Shown here one piece after another: positions 47,301 through 58,800 of a stretch of 64,000 nucleotides of DNA. The stretch covers positions 211,930,205 through 211,994,204 of the forward strand of contig CP136064.1 of the NCBI GenBank assembly GCA_032622095.1, read 5' to 3'. The notes under the pieces were generated by a model. It searched no databases and had not been told where the DNA came from. It was given only the letters and a program-made list of their open reading frames with translations. A program made the translations under genes and the position numbers. The DNA is from Siphonodentalium dalli (lineage: Eukaryota; Mollusca; Scaphopoda; Gadilida; Siphonodentaliidae). How positions within the stretch are numbered: position 1 is the stretch's first letter; every line of letters begins with the position of its first letter.

Positions 47301-47689
47301 TTTCTTCAAAATAATGGGACAAAAGGTTTTAAGACTTACTCTTGGTAGGGTGGTTTGAGTTCACCATCAGTTAATAATGAGGGATCACACCAAGGGGTAA
47401 TAAACCGGTCAGCTTGCTAAATGTTTTCATCAAGGATCTATCAATGCACATTGACATGTAAAGACTCAGATTTAAATAGTTCTATTAAAAATCATTTATT
47501 CAACCTAATATAAATGAAAACATAACACAATAATAGATTCTTCACATACATGTAAACTCTTCAAATAAAAATAGACTATTCAAAAAACCATAATGAAATA
47601 AACAAAGGTGTTAAAACAATCTTTGACAGATTTCAACGATATTCGGTATATGGGTCCAGGATCACCTCTAGATGGGAGCTGTCAAATTT

Positions 47690-48075
47690 GAATGATTTTT
47701 TTATGAAATATATGGCCGCTGGCAGCCATCTTGGATTTTACTCTTTGCATCACTAAATCCTTTAATACACCCTTCAGAGCTTATCCCTCATCCGATGAGC
47801 ACCAACCTTGATATGGATCTTCGGTGTGACCTCTCGATGGCTGCCTACCATTTGTCCCAAATTAAAAAAAGGGCTGCCAGCGGCCATCTTGGATTTTACT
47901 CCTTTTATGACCAAATTTTTTAGCACACCTTACATGTCGCATTTCTCATCCAATCGTCACCAAACTTCATATGCATCTTCGAAGTGACCTTCAGATGGGA
48001 GCCTCCATTTTTTTCAAAAAATTTGTTTAAAACAAACATGGCCACCAGCAGCCATCTTGGATTTAAAATTTCGAT
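47690..48075 (+). repeat. Tandem repeat, about 160-bp period, three units
   Basis: The marker ggccatcttggattt (or gcagccatcttggattt) occurs near 47,723, 47,881 and 48,050. It is followed by aaatcctttaatacaccctt-like and caccaaacttcatatg-like sequence and by gacct(y)tagatgggagc. It is a diverged satellite-like array in DNA without genes. Confidence 0.8.
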
Positions 48076-48239
48076 ACACAGCATATCCTAAAGCCCACAT
48101 TTATTGGAGAATTGTTTTGAAACTTTACTGTCTTGTTGGTAAATAACAAGTAGGAATGCTTCTATAATCATGATACCGAACGTTCATCAGATAAGATCAG
48201 GAAAACTGAGTAAAATAGTCATTCAAAGCAGTTTGGAGG

Positions 48240-48360
48240 GGGTGGGTCCCTATCCGAGAATCGGAAAAAATAAAAATTAGGAGGTGGTGGGTACCCTGAG
48301 GGCGGAAAAAATAAAAAAGCGCCTAGTGTCCGGAAATGTTTTCCTGACCCCCCCCCCTTG
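48240..48360. repeat. Dispersed G/C-rich repeat piece
   Basis: The sequence cggaaaaaataaaaa ... tccggaaatgttttcctgac followed by a C-run is related to 3,005-3,310, 18,640-18,680 and 18,935-19,075 (cggaaaaa..., gcctgcaaatgttttccgac). It is a dispersed repeat of unknown class. Confidence 0.5.
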
Positions 48361-48554
48361 GGACAGTGTTACTTTTCTGTCGAAATAAATTGACTTGTTT
48401 GGGACCATCCTCGGCTGCCAGTCGGGCTTACCCCTGGCTCGGTGCCACTCATCGACTGCCTCTCTGGCCCACCCAGAGTGGCAGCCAATACTACTGACGA
48501 TCGGTCGCCGTCTCAGTTCAACAACACAATCATAGTATGTATTGTCAGGGCCAT

Positions 48555-48808
48555 TTAATGGCGGAATCAGCGCTGGTGGATCATTAAATATCCTGTGCCG
48601 GTGCATTCTCATATATATGCGAGTTTCCCCATAGGGACCCTCGTGTATATAAGAGAGTGCACTGGCTTAAAAAGTCAAGGTAAATATTGTTAGGCCAGTT
48701 TATATTCGTATATATGCCAGGCTCTCCATAAATAACATATATAAGAGAATGCACTGGCACAGGGTTTTCGCAAAATTTCAGGAAGCTACAGTCATGAAAA
48801 AGGGTTAA
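48555..48808. mobile_element. TTAA MITE family D, copy 2
   Basis: A 254-bp element with TTAA at both ends (48,555-48,558 and 48,805-48,808). It contains two hairpins built from gcattctcatatatatgcga-type arms (about 48,597-48,666 and about 48,693-48,760). Its right end cttcctgaaatt-type (inverted: aatttcaggaag ... aagggttaa) matches family D copies 1 and 4 in inverted orientation. The CCCT/AGGG termini at TTAA sites are like piggyBac elements. Confidence 0.82.
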
Positions 48809-50459
48809 ACAGTGTTGGAGGTACAACACCCTCGAACTATATATATAACACAAGTCAAATTTACATTTTAATCGTATGTCGACTCATTTATTTCTAAAGT
48901 TGATATAGTTCTAAGCATATCTCAAGTATAATCAAGCAGAAGAAAGCACCCGTATTACCAAACATAAGTAAATAGGTTGGTCCTCGGTGTCGGTGAACCG
49001 TGGAGCATGGATATCTCACACAGAGAAATATATGCGTTCTACAACAGGGATGGGTTCGTTTCTTTGCAAAGTAATGCATTACCATTACTTGCCCCATTTT
49101 TTCGCATTGCAATTACCATTCTTTAAAATGAGAAATATTGCATTACCAGTACCGTTACTTTCAGTCTGTCAGGTTTAAAATAAAAAAATAAAGACTCTAT
49201 ATGTTCCCTGCTTACCCACGTCGGCTCTAAAATTTTGTTTTATCCAATTTTATTTTCTTTTATAAATTATTAGCTGAAACAGGCTCCCGTCTGGGGCCTT
49301 TATTCAGCGTCTGGGGTGCTGCAGTAATCACCTCAATCCGGGACAGATAGTTTATTCCCCATATCAATTAACGTAAACCACATATAATACAACACAATAT
49401 GTGTACAACATATATCAGAAATAATAGTCAAATGGTTCGTTATACATAAACAATCTGTTAGAGGAATCAGGGAGCTAAATGTGTTCCAGAGTCGGGGAGC
49501 GAGTACACCGTGGAATGCTAAAAGTGAAGGTAACTGAAGAATGACATTCACCTGATACATACAACACGTTATTAAAGGATGACATAGCGTTTATTTGATT
49601 TGTACATCATATCTAAATAATTTAAACTGGTGAATTAATGGGGGAATGGATTTTTGTGAGCGGGAAATTTATTTAACTAGCTGCTGTAGTTATGGGGGTT
49701 TCCAGATCAAATTTGCCTGTGGGATAGTCCTGTCGTATACTTGGGGATTTATTTTAAAAAGTAAACACATGACCTATGATTTTTCTTGTATTTACGTGAT
49801 CAACTGGTGTCAATCTAGCTGGATACACATCACTGGTGTGGCATGCAGGCTTCAATTCAGTGAATTTGTCCGAAACGTTAACACTGTCGCCTATGGGAAA
49901 CCATTTAGTTCAATGATTCCTATAATATGCATGACCCATGGGGGTTACTCTTCGACACTCTCCGAAAGTCCCGGTTTTTCTTATTCAAACTCTGGGGTAA
50001 TAAATTGCCTGATCGAGGAATACCTCTCTCACACAATATGATACTGATAATCCCGCCCGAGTATATAGGTATATAAACAAAGTTTCATGAATACAGAAAC
50101 ATGATGAACATATATAGCTGTTCACATAAATTATGCCCGTGTTATTCTATGTTCGCGAACGACGGGTTACCAAGACCAGGGCCGGGAACACTATGACTCC
50201 ATGTTCGCGGGTCAAGATTCTTATTACGCTCGCTCCGAGTGTATACTAATGTCGATATTCTTGTTTCGTCTGGGCGCATGGGTGTTTTATTTATAGAATG
50301 GGAATTGTTGGGAGGATTAAAAGTCGAACTGCGACCGGAGGCCGAGTCCGGTAAAAGGTGTAGTTGGGAATTTCAATTTCGTTTATTGTCGTTAACATTA
50401 TGTCAATAATGTTGATTTTTGGTTTGTGATAAGCCAATTACAAATAAAAGAAATGAAAA

Positions 50460-51220
50460 AGATAATTTGTAAATCTTATATTTCAACTTTTATAGACATT
50501 TTTCGTTCTGCTGCCCACTGGGGGTTGTGGTCGGAGACGACCGAGTCGGCCGCCGAGTCGACTGTCGGTTCGTTAATTAGGTGCTGGTTGTTATTGTTAT
50601 TTTAACGGAATTCTGAGTTGGTCATTCGCGAAACCAATATATTTTATATTCTATAATTACAATCATGGGTATATAATATATGATCTTGAGCGCGTTACAA
50701 TTTCTGACATTGGTTTTCTTGTTTCCTTAATAGCGAGGAGTGAGAATTCAGACCATGTTATTTTTCTGTCCCTGTTGTGTTCGAATCACCAAGAAAATGT
50801 TCGCAACCTGCTCGCGGGTCGGTAGAAGGAAATAATGTCACAAGAGCTATACCCGACCTTCACCTGATAATTGGCAGTCACGTTATATTCAACTAATTAA
50901 CTTGTCTCTTTCGGGTGGTTTCTAGAGCACCAAAAGTTGGTGGAACATCTTGATATATAAGTCATTTGTACATTCAGGTGGGTGGAGTAGATTTGAGATT
51001 ATAGATGCACGTCCAATGAGTATTCCATTGATCGAGGTCAAGGACGAGTATAGCTCTTGCGACATTTACCCCTCTACCTCGCGGGTAAAGACGGTCACGT
51101 CTGTTCGCGAACATAGAAGAACTCGGATTCGAATACACACTATGACACGTTGTTATAGTTGTTATAACCGTTATCTGGCACGGACCCCGGTGAAAACACA
51201 TTAATGAGATAAAACGGTAT
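50460..51220. other. No recognisable gene
   Basis: The interval from about 49,330 to 51,580 holds several ORFs of 60-131 codons (for example 49,646-50,041 plus) with no recognised domain. G/C-richer stretches (about 50,140-50,360 and 50,500-50,600) with gcgggtc and cgagtcgg motifs look like an old repeat. Confidence 0.4.
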
Positions 51221-51589
51221 GGAACCTGATTTTAATAATCCAGTATAATACATAGTTCGTTCTGAAACGAGTCTTTATTGGACCCATTTCGAAATTAACC
51301 CTTTTGATAACTAATTACTCAATGGCGAGTAGTTCCTTGGGAACAATTCAGATTAGTTCAACAAACGTATCATGAGAACGTGTACTACCAATACATAAGA
51401 ATACGTCTGCATTTGAATTATACGTTCGTCTGTCTGACGTCTGCTTATACTTCATGAACATCCCTCCAGAGTCCAGATGAACAATATGCCATTCCAAAGT
51501 ATACTTTTATAACTGAATGGGAAAATCCATTTAGAAATGAACATGTTAAAATAGGTTCATTGTCATCTTTTGTTCCCGATAACAGACTT

Positions 51590-52180
51590 GGTGGATGAAC
51601 ACTGTAATTGTTTTAATGTAAAACTCATGTCGATTTTTATTTTAGTGTGGCATTATCAACTTATGTTGTCTATTAGTGCATGTCAATCGTAGATTGGAAA
51701 TTGAAAAGGGGAGACACAAATAGTCCCCACTATGGGCCAAAGAACTATTGTGTACTGTGTGTAAATGTAACCAAATTGAAACAGAATACCATTTTATATT
51801 AGAATGTACAGCCAACAGAAGTATGCGTGATATAATCGCAGTCCCCATATTTTTCAGATATGACGAATTATGAGAAAATTAGATTTATTATGAAGAATGA
51901 AACAAAGTAACCATTAATGTTACATGTGACATGATCCGGTCTTTCTCTATCGCTCGGGATTCCAATAAAAGCTATCAATTAATAATTTATGACAGGTGAG
52001 TTCAATGTTTCGAAGAAAAGAGGAAAACATTAGTTAGGAAGCTACATTGGACATGTATATGCATATATGTTATTTAATTTATATATATAGTTATTGTAAA
52101 ATTCTATGCATTTTATTCATGTTTGCAACGGCCCATTTGGCTGCATTTTGCATTAAATCTTATCTTATCTTATCTGTATC
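51590..52180 (+). pseudogene. LINE reverse-transcriptase C-terminal fragment with (CTTAT)n tail
   Basis: On the plus strand the pieces CVLC (about 51,752-51,763) and, in the next frame, CNQIETEYHFILEC (about 51,767-51,808) form the C-x2-C ... H-x4-C zinc motif. This motif ends many LINE polyproteins. It is followed by KIRFIMKNETK at about 51,879-51,911. Stops and shifts are present. The sequence continues through an A/T-rich 3' region to a short cttatcttatctt tail at about 52,157-52,180, as expected of a LINE 3' end. The catalytic domains are missing (5'-truncated copy). Confidence 0.7.
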
Positions 52181-52543
52181 TGACCGAGAGCAGCCAACTC
52201 TACATATGTATACAAACTGAAAGACGCAATTTTCATTTTGTAATACTCAAGAATATCATTACCCAAACGAACAGGTACCCAATAACATGGGACTGACTCG
52301 AGACCACCAGATATTCCTGGCTCTATTGTTCAAAGTTCCAAGACGTATATGTTGCTTGGTAGCTATAATCTGTGATGATCATTAACATTGCATTGCATTT
52401 CTATAGCACATTGTCAGGCAAGTTTGTGGTTGCAATTATAGACATAGATAACTGGGGACTCAATTGTTGAAATCAGTAGAGCAATCTTATGATCGAATCC
52501 TCGATAACTACGATGACAAACGCAGTGTATCTCCAGGGTTATA

Positions 52544-53110
52544 TTAACCCTTTACCCAACAGAATGGCCCTGTGCCAATGCATTCTCTTATATATGCGAG
52601 TCGACCATAGGTCGCCTCGCATATATAAGAGAATGCATTGGCTTAACACATTAAAAATTATAAAATTGTTAAAGAATGTTAAGAGCCTCATCTGTACTGT
52701 CAAAGGAAGTAGATCATTGAAGCTCTTAACCCTTTACCCAACAGAACGGCCCTGTGCCAATGCATTCTCTTATATATGCGAGTCGACCTATATAAGAGAA
52801 TGCATTGCTTAACACATTAAAAATTATAAAATTGTTAAAGAATGTTAAGAAAAAATGGTAAAAAGTGTTAAAAAAAGATTTTTTTTAGGCCAATGCATTC
52901 TCTTATATATGCGAGGCGACCTATGGTCGACTCGCATATATAAGAGAATGCATTGGCACAGGGCATAACTGTAACTATCACAATGTGGTCAAGAAGCCGG
53001 TTCCAATGATATCCATATTTGTATGGTTCTATTGAGACAGACCCAAGATAATTTAGGCTGTTGCAGCTTTATTTGGCCGGTTTTGGCCGGTTTGTTGGGT
53101 AAAGGGTTAA
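52544..53110. mobile_element. TTAA element with CCCTTTACCCAACA termini (family D-like, with hairpins)
   Basis: TTAA at 52,544-52,547 followed by CCCTTTACCCAACA, and TGTTGGGTAAAGGG followed by TTAA at 53,107-53,110, give perfect 14-bp inverted termini. A second left end lies inside (TTAA 52,726-52,729, then ccctttacccaacagaa), so a tandem or nested copy is included. Three hairpins made of caatgcattctcttatatat and its inverse lie at about 52,576-52,643, 52,758-52,808 and 52,888-52,960. The first and third have tcgacc / ggtcga at the tip. Termini fit piggyBac-type MITEs. Confidence 0.88.
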
Positions 53111-53267
53111 TTAACAAAGTATATATAATTCAATGATGTTTCCCATATATATATATTCCGGTGTACGATATAACAAAAATAATTATCAGCTAAACAGCCA
53201 TATTTACGAACACGCAATTGTATCCAATCTATATTTTAAATTATCCTTCATTAATGAAGACCATATA

Positions 53268-54053
53268 TTAAAGATACATAGTCCGAATTGAAGCTCCTAA
53301 ATTACTATTTCTTTGGCTTCGGGGTAAAAAATATTTTATTCGAATTATCGATTTTTTTTAAAGGCACGTGAGGCCTTAATTGTCGAAAGCATTCATATTT
53401 GTTCCAAACACTGTAAACAGAAAAACATTAAAACGCATACAGTTTCGTTCATATATATACCATGACTATCGCGTAAACAGCATGTTATCGTAAAGACCTA
53501 CTATATTTTACCTAAGCAAGAGCCTGATTGTGTTACAGAAGACCGCACAATGCTACTGGCTAATTACACACAAATGGCATAAACGCTCTTTATTAGTTCC
53601 ATATCAGGAATTCATCAACAAAGAACGCTCTTTATGTTTACCATCATAATATAAACAAACGCCAGAAAAGTAACTTTTTTATGCTTTTGTTTACATAACG
53701 ATGGTCAAACATATGACAATAACATACTGTTTATGCGATATTTCTTATTTGTATACGGACAAAGTCTATCTACATTTTGATGTTCTTTCTGTTTGTAGCG
53801 GGTTTTGACGAGTGGAGATATTTTCACAGGATACCCACCACCAAGGCCAATCGTACCTTTAAATGTGTCATTTTTCACCACCTGGAATATTTGGCGGCCT
53901 AGAAAATAGTCGACGAGCCGAACGACATGTACTCTCGATACCAAAAATGATTTGTTTGGTAATTAATCGATTCGGATAACTAAAGCGTCTTTTGAAGAAA
54001 CGTTGTTGTTGTTGGAATCTGATGATACGGAGACCATCTAATCGGATTATGTA
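53268..54053. mobile_element. Long family B TTAA element split by a family C MITE
   Basis: The left end is TTAA then AGATACATAGTCCGAATTG (53,268-). The right end is taatcggattatgtaccattaa (to about 54,053). The flanking arms carry the family B marker attactatttctttggcttc and the block agtcgacgagccga shared with 31,570-31,855. The family C element at 53,358-53,862 sits inside it, which makes the insertion order clear. Confidence 0.78.
53358..53862 (-). mobile_element. TTAA-flanked MITE family C, copy 2 (nested)
   Basis: A 505-bp element with TTAA at 53,358-53,361 and 53,859-53,862 and termini AGGCACGTGAGGCC / ggccaatcgtacct. By eye it is over 90 percent identical to 39,809-40,310 in inverted orientation. 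It contains two copies of the aacgctctttat motif. The 79-codon minus ORF at its edge is not a gene. Confidence 0.93.
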
Positions 54054-54639
54054 CCATTAATACAAAGGGCATATAAAGATATGGTATATTTATATTTACC
54101 CATGCTCGAAGAATTTCTGAGTCACCAGCGATTACAAACCATTTTTCGCAGGTAAATATGTCTCACCTCCATGTGTATAGGCCGAGATTACGAGGCAAGC
54201 TCGTGTTGTACCATTTTTTTCTCAGAACAAGTGTGAGTGCAGAATTCACGAAAAGTGATGTTGTTACAACTAGGTGCAGACAGAGAGAGAGGGAGCGAAC
54301 TGTATTGGCGTCTGTTTAAAAATCTCAGTGTATATATATTTGCATGAGTCAGGTGATATTCGATTTATTTTGCAAATTTGCATGAAACTGACAAAAAAAT
54401 ATCACAATATTGGCAATCAAATGTGAGACAAAATATTTTTGAAATATAGATGTTTTCCGTAGAATAATTGTTGTTAAATTCACATCTAAAATCACATCTA
54501 ATAAAAAATATGAAAATATATCATATATGATAACAACATGAAAATCCAGTGCATGTTTACAAGTAAAGTCTAGTCAATTGGTCTTGTGATCACGTTGCTA
54601 TTATGCAGTTGGTGCTATATACAATGTATACAGCTCATA

Positions 54640-54892
54640 TTAACCTGTCAACGACTGGAGCTTCCTGAAATTTTGCGAAAACCCTGAGCCAATGCATTCT
54701 CTTATATATATACGAGTATCCCATGCAGCCTCGCATATATAAGATAACGCATTGACCTAAAATATCTATATTGACCGTGTAAGCCAGTGCATTCTCTTAG
54801 ATATGCGAGGCTCGCATTTATAAGATAATGCACTGGCATAGGATCGTTAATGCTGCACCAGCGCAGCTCCCGTCATGAACCCAAGGGTTTCA
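54640..54892. mobile_element. TTAA MITE family D, copy 4
   Basis: The left end is TTAA then cctgtcaacgactggagc and cttcctgaaattttgcg. The right end is accagcgcagctcccgtcat...aagggttt, with a decayed TTAA. Two hairpins (about 54,692-54,756 and 54,787-54,836) use the gcattctcttatatat arms. Its length of 253 bp equals copy 2. Confidence 0.82.
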
Positions 54893-55008
54893 CAGAGGGT
54901 GAATGAGAAAAGCAATGAGCGTCTGTATAAAACATCAACAAGTACAGCAACAAGTGCATGTTCAAAAATGATCAACTTTGTTCTAAAAAATATTCGTGAA
55001 TTTTCAAA

Positions 55009-55802
55009 AAATCTCAATTTTAAACAATCAATTTGACAGGAAAAATTATTATCCTTTATAACAGATGTATGCTGTAGTACTATAACACGACGATTTTACC
55101 CTCACATTGAGAAATATGTTAGAATCGTGAAAAAGGTGGTTTTAAAATATAAAAACAACCATTTTTTCATGTTGGTCGATAGACAGTTTGACAAGAAATA
55201 TTAAAAGAAAAAAACCCATGCATTATCTAGACTATGAACCCAACTAGTCTACCTACTGAAATCATGACTGTCTGCGAGAAAATAAATAAAACATTTCTCA
55301 TTGCATATTTTAGTTTTTTTGGCAGCCATTTGCAGGACTATTTTTTATCGGTAAACGACCAAAAAAAACATAAATATTATTCAACCACGTTTTCAATAAT
55401 CTGGCAGATATAAATACCCAATACTGATTCGTCTTTTCAGATATTATGTAGTTTTATGGTGATTTTTCCTGAAAAAAGTTCTGCAAATGGCTGCCAAAAA
55501 AAATAAAATATGCAATGAAAAATGTTTTTATTTATTTTCTCGCAGACAGTCATGATTTCAGATGGTAGACTGACCGCATACGCTAGCTGAGTGCATATTC
55601 TATATAATGCAGTGCGTTTAAAAAATATATATTTCCTGTCAAAGAGTCTACTGACCTACATGAAAACATTGTTGTTGTTTTTAAACCAATGTTTGTCATG
55701 ATTACTAATTGCAAAGAGTTGTTGTTATAGTACTATATCATGCATTGGTTATAAGGGATAATGACTTTTTCCTTCAAATTGATAGTTTGAAATTGAGATT
55801 TC
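55009..55802. repeat. Large foldback, about 330-bp arms
   Basis: The left arm (about 55,009-55,340) and right arm (about 55,485-55,802) are inverted copies. Pairs include atctcaatttt / gaaattgagat, gaaatcatgactgtctgcg / cgcagacagtcatgatttc and ggcagccatttgcag / ctgcaaatggctgcc. The right arm is followed by gtaccagcgcagctccca (55,811-), the same right-end motif as in family D, so the foldback may be part of a longer D-type element starting at 54,640. Confidence 0.85.
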
Positions 55803-55859
55803 TTAATGATGTACCAGCGCAGCTCCCACCAAGGTAGGGTAAAATAGTTGTGTTGTACA

Positions 55860-58800
55860 TAGTCTTTCCTTGTCTTAAATTGATTTGGCAGGTAATAGAA
55901 AATGTGAACAAAAACGATTATTTTTCTCCCTAACTGACCATTGTAGTTTAATAAACACGACCCGATGGGTCGTAGAACTTCATCAGAACCAGTTGACTAG
56001 ACCATTGAGTTGGTCTCAGATATACTTCTACACATGGATCATGGACAATTAAGGATATTACTTCTATACTGCCTTTCAAAATGCATGCATTTTAATGTTA
56101 GTGGGACTTCGCTATCCTACACAGTTACTTTTCTAAGATGTTAGTAATTCTAATACTAAAACTATCTAAGTGACTCATACCATCAGAGTTAAGAAATTTA
56201 TCCCATCGCATTTGAGTTTGTTTTTCGTTCGAGTTGTTAATATTGATAAGCTCTACTTCTATCATGCATCAGATTTTTACTAGAAAATGTAGAAAAAAGA
56301 GGAAATTTATACTGACCCTATTTACTAATTATCTGCTTCTCTTCAGTCTTCCACTTAAGTGAAGTCCGGTCCTCATTCGATCTTACTATATTATTCTAGT
56401 ATATAACGTAAGCTTAAATTGAAATAGATCTTATTTATGTTGGTAATTCGTCGAATGAAACATATATTATTCCTTTTGTTGGGGTCAGATTTTGTTTAAA
56501 CATATTTGATTTGCTCAATGTATATGTCAATACAATTATTCGGAAAAGCGGTGAAAGCCTGATGAATTGCGTCCCCCCACGAAGAGAACTGTCTCAAAGT
56601 TATCCCATGTATTATAGATAACGTAAGCTTCAATTGAAATAGATTTGATTTACGTTGGTAATTCGTCGATTTAAACATATTTCATTTCCTCAATATATGT
56701 CAATACATAAATTATGTGAAAAGCGACGAGAAGAATCTTTTGTTTTCATTTACGAAGAGAATGTGAACAGTTACTGTCTCAAAGTTATAATTTCCAATGT
56801 ATTATAGATAAAACATTTCATATTTGTAATAATTTATATCTCAATAATTGACGAGATTGCATACCATTAAATGTCAACCATTATTTCAACTAGTTCAACT
56901 AGGCTGTTTGAACCTCCACCAGTTGTGAGGTTTTGACGAGCCCCATCGCTACGGAAAAGGCCATCGTAAACATACAGCTTATGCGCATTGTATGTAATTC
57001 TCATCACTCATCGTGACCATGTGTAACCAGGGGCATACATCAGAGAATATGTATTGGTCCTGCATCATTTCTCATAGTCATAAATGATTTACGAAAATGG
57101 CAAAATTGTTGTGGATGATACGAAACTTATTACGAATCTGAGGCTCCTCAAAATGTGACCTCCTATACTTATTGATGAAGGCTGAATCATTTGGAATATT
57201 TTATCCAATTTGATGGCATATATCGTACACAGCATAATTCTGCATAAGAAGCAAATACAAGTCAACAAATGTTGCAAGAATATATTTTTAATTACCGTAT
57301 TTCCACCATAAAGAGAACATACATCGGAATATATTTTCGTATTTGCCATGCAGAAGTGGTGAAATGGGCAATTTCGTATCTTAACTTATTCATTTGGGAG
57401 ACAGCAGCACAGGTATATGGCAGATATGACCACAAAGCTGTCAAATAATACCCCCTGACGAGAACGTGACTTTAATAGTCCAATTTATGGAAGTGATAAC
57501 GTTTTTTCATGTATATTATGTTGTTTCAAAGGCAATATGAATAAATTGTTCAACGTTTGTCGCCAAAGATGGTTCGGGTGTACGTGTGTACATTTCAACA
57601 ATTCACTAGCATGTATATTCTGGGAGAAATAAATCAAATATTTATTTTTTAATTCCACAATTATTCTTTGAGGATTGACAATTCAAGTCAAGTATCAAAC
57701 GAGTACAAGGTGATGGGTATCACCACATCTTGCCAAGAGCTTGTAACGTGTCAGTCAGTCGATAAACTATGTCCTAGTAATGTGTCTCCGTCCGCTTTAG
57801 TTGTGCACGTTCCTTATTAGCACTTGCGTCACATTGCTTGAAAGGTAGTTAGTTATTGAGTCACATTCACTGAAATGTTTATGTCATTTGTAGTAGAACA
57901 TATCAGGTGTGCCATAAACATACATGTATCGACACATTACCACTTGATTCGAGACTATATATATTATATATATTACATTCATAGGTGTGATTTACATTGA
58001 TTTCTCGAGTGATTATAAACGACAATTTCACAAGTGGATTATGTAACTTTAACTAACGCATTATGTATTCATACGCGCTATCATAGTATAATGGCGGTAT
58101 TATTCGGATATCTGGAAAATAAGATGTTTATAGTGGAATATAATAAACAGAATACTCACTTGGTTGAACTGGTGACTATTTTGTACAATGCCCCTGCCTC
58201 TGATGAATTATTTCACGTCACTAGTTCAATCAAGTGATTACTCTCTATAAAACATCATATTGGTATAAGACCAGGCTCGGTCCCCCCCCCCCCCCCCTGA
58301 GAACCTCGTGTCTCAACCACCCACTCTCAAAGTGAATATCACACAATGAAGTCAGCTCCCAAATGTGGTCATGTGGCATAACAGCGGGACCAATCATGAC
58401 GTATGTTACCAAACTCCTCATTAAATATTCAAACAAACACTAAAAAGAAATTACACTTCCTCAACATAGCATGCTTGCTCGGTTCCACATCCCAGCCACT
58501 AACATAGAGCATCAACAACTCTGATACTCGGGTTGGTCTGCCACCATTTGTACATACAGCTTGCATAATATTACCTAATGCACATTAAAGGACTTCTAAT
58601 ATATACATATTTCTGTGTTGAACGTTATTTCACACAGGTCAGAAAACATTTTGAAGTTCACGTTTGTCTTTTGTTGTTCCTCGTGAGAAGTTTAATGGGG
58701 CAACAAAAAGGTATTCAAAGGGTATAATTAAATATAGTATACATGTACACTGGCAAGGGCGGATGGTACTACTCTGGGATACTCATTAGTTCGTATACAA

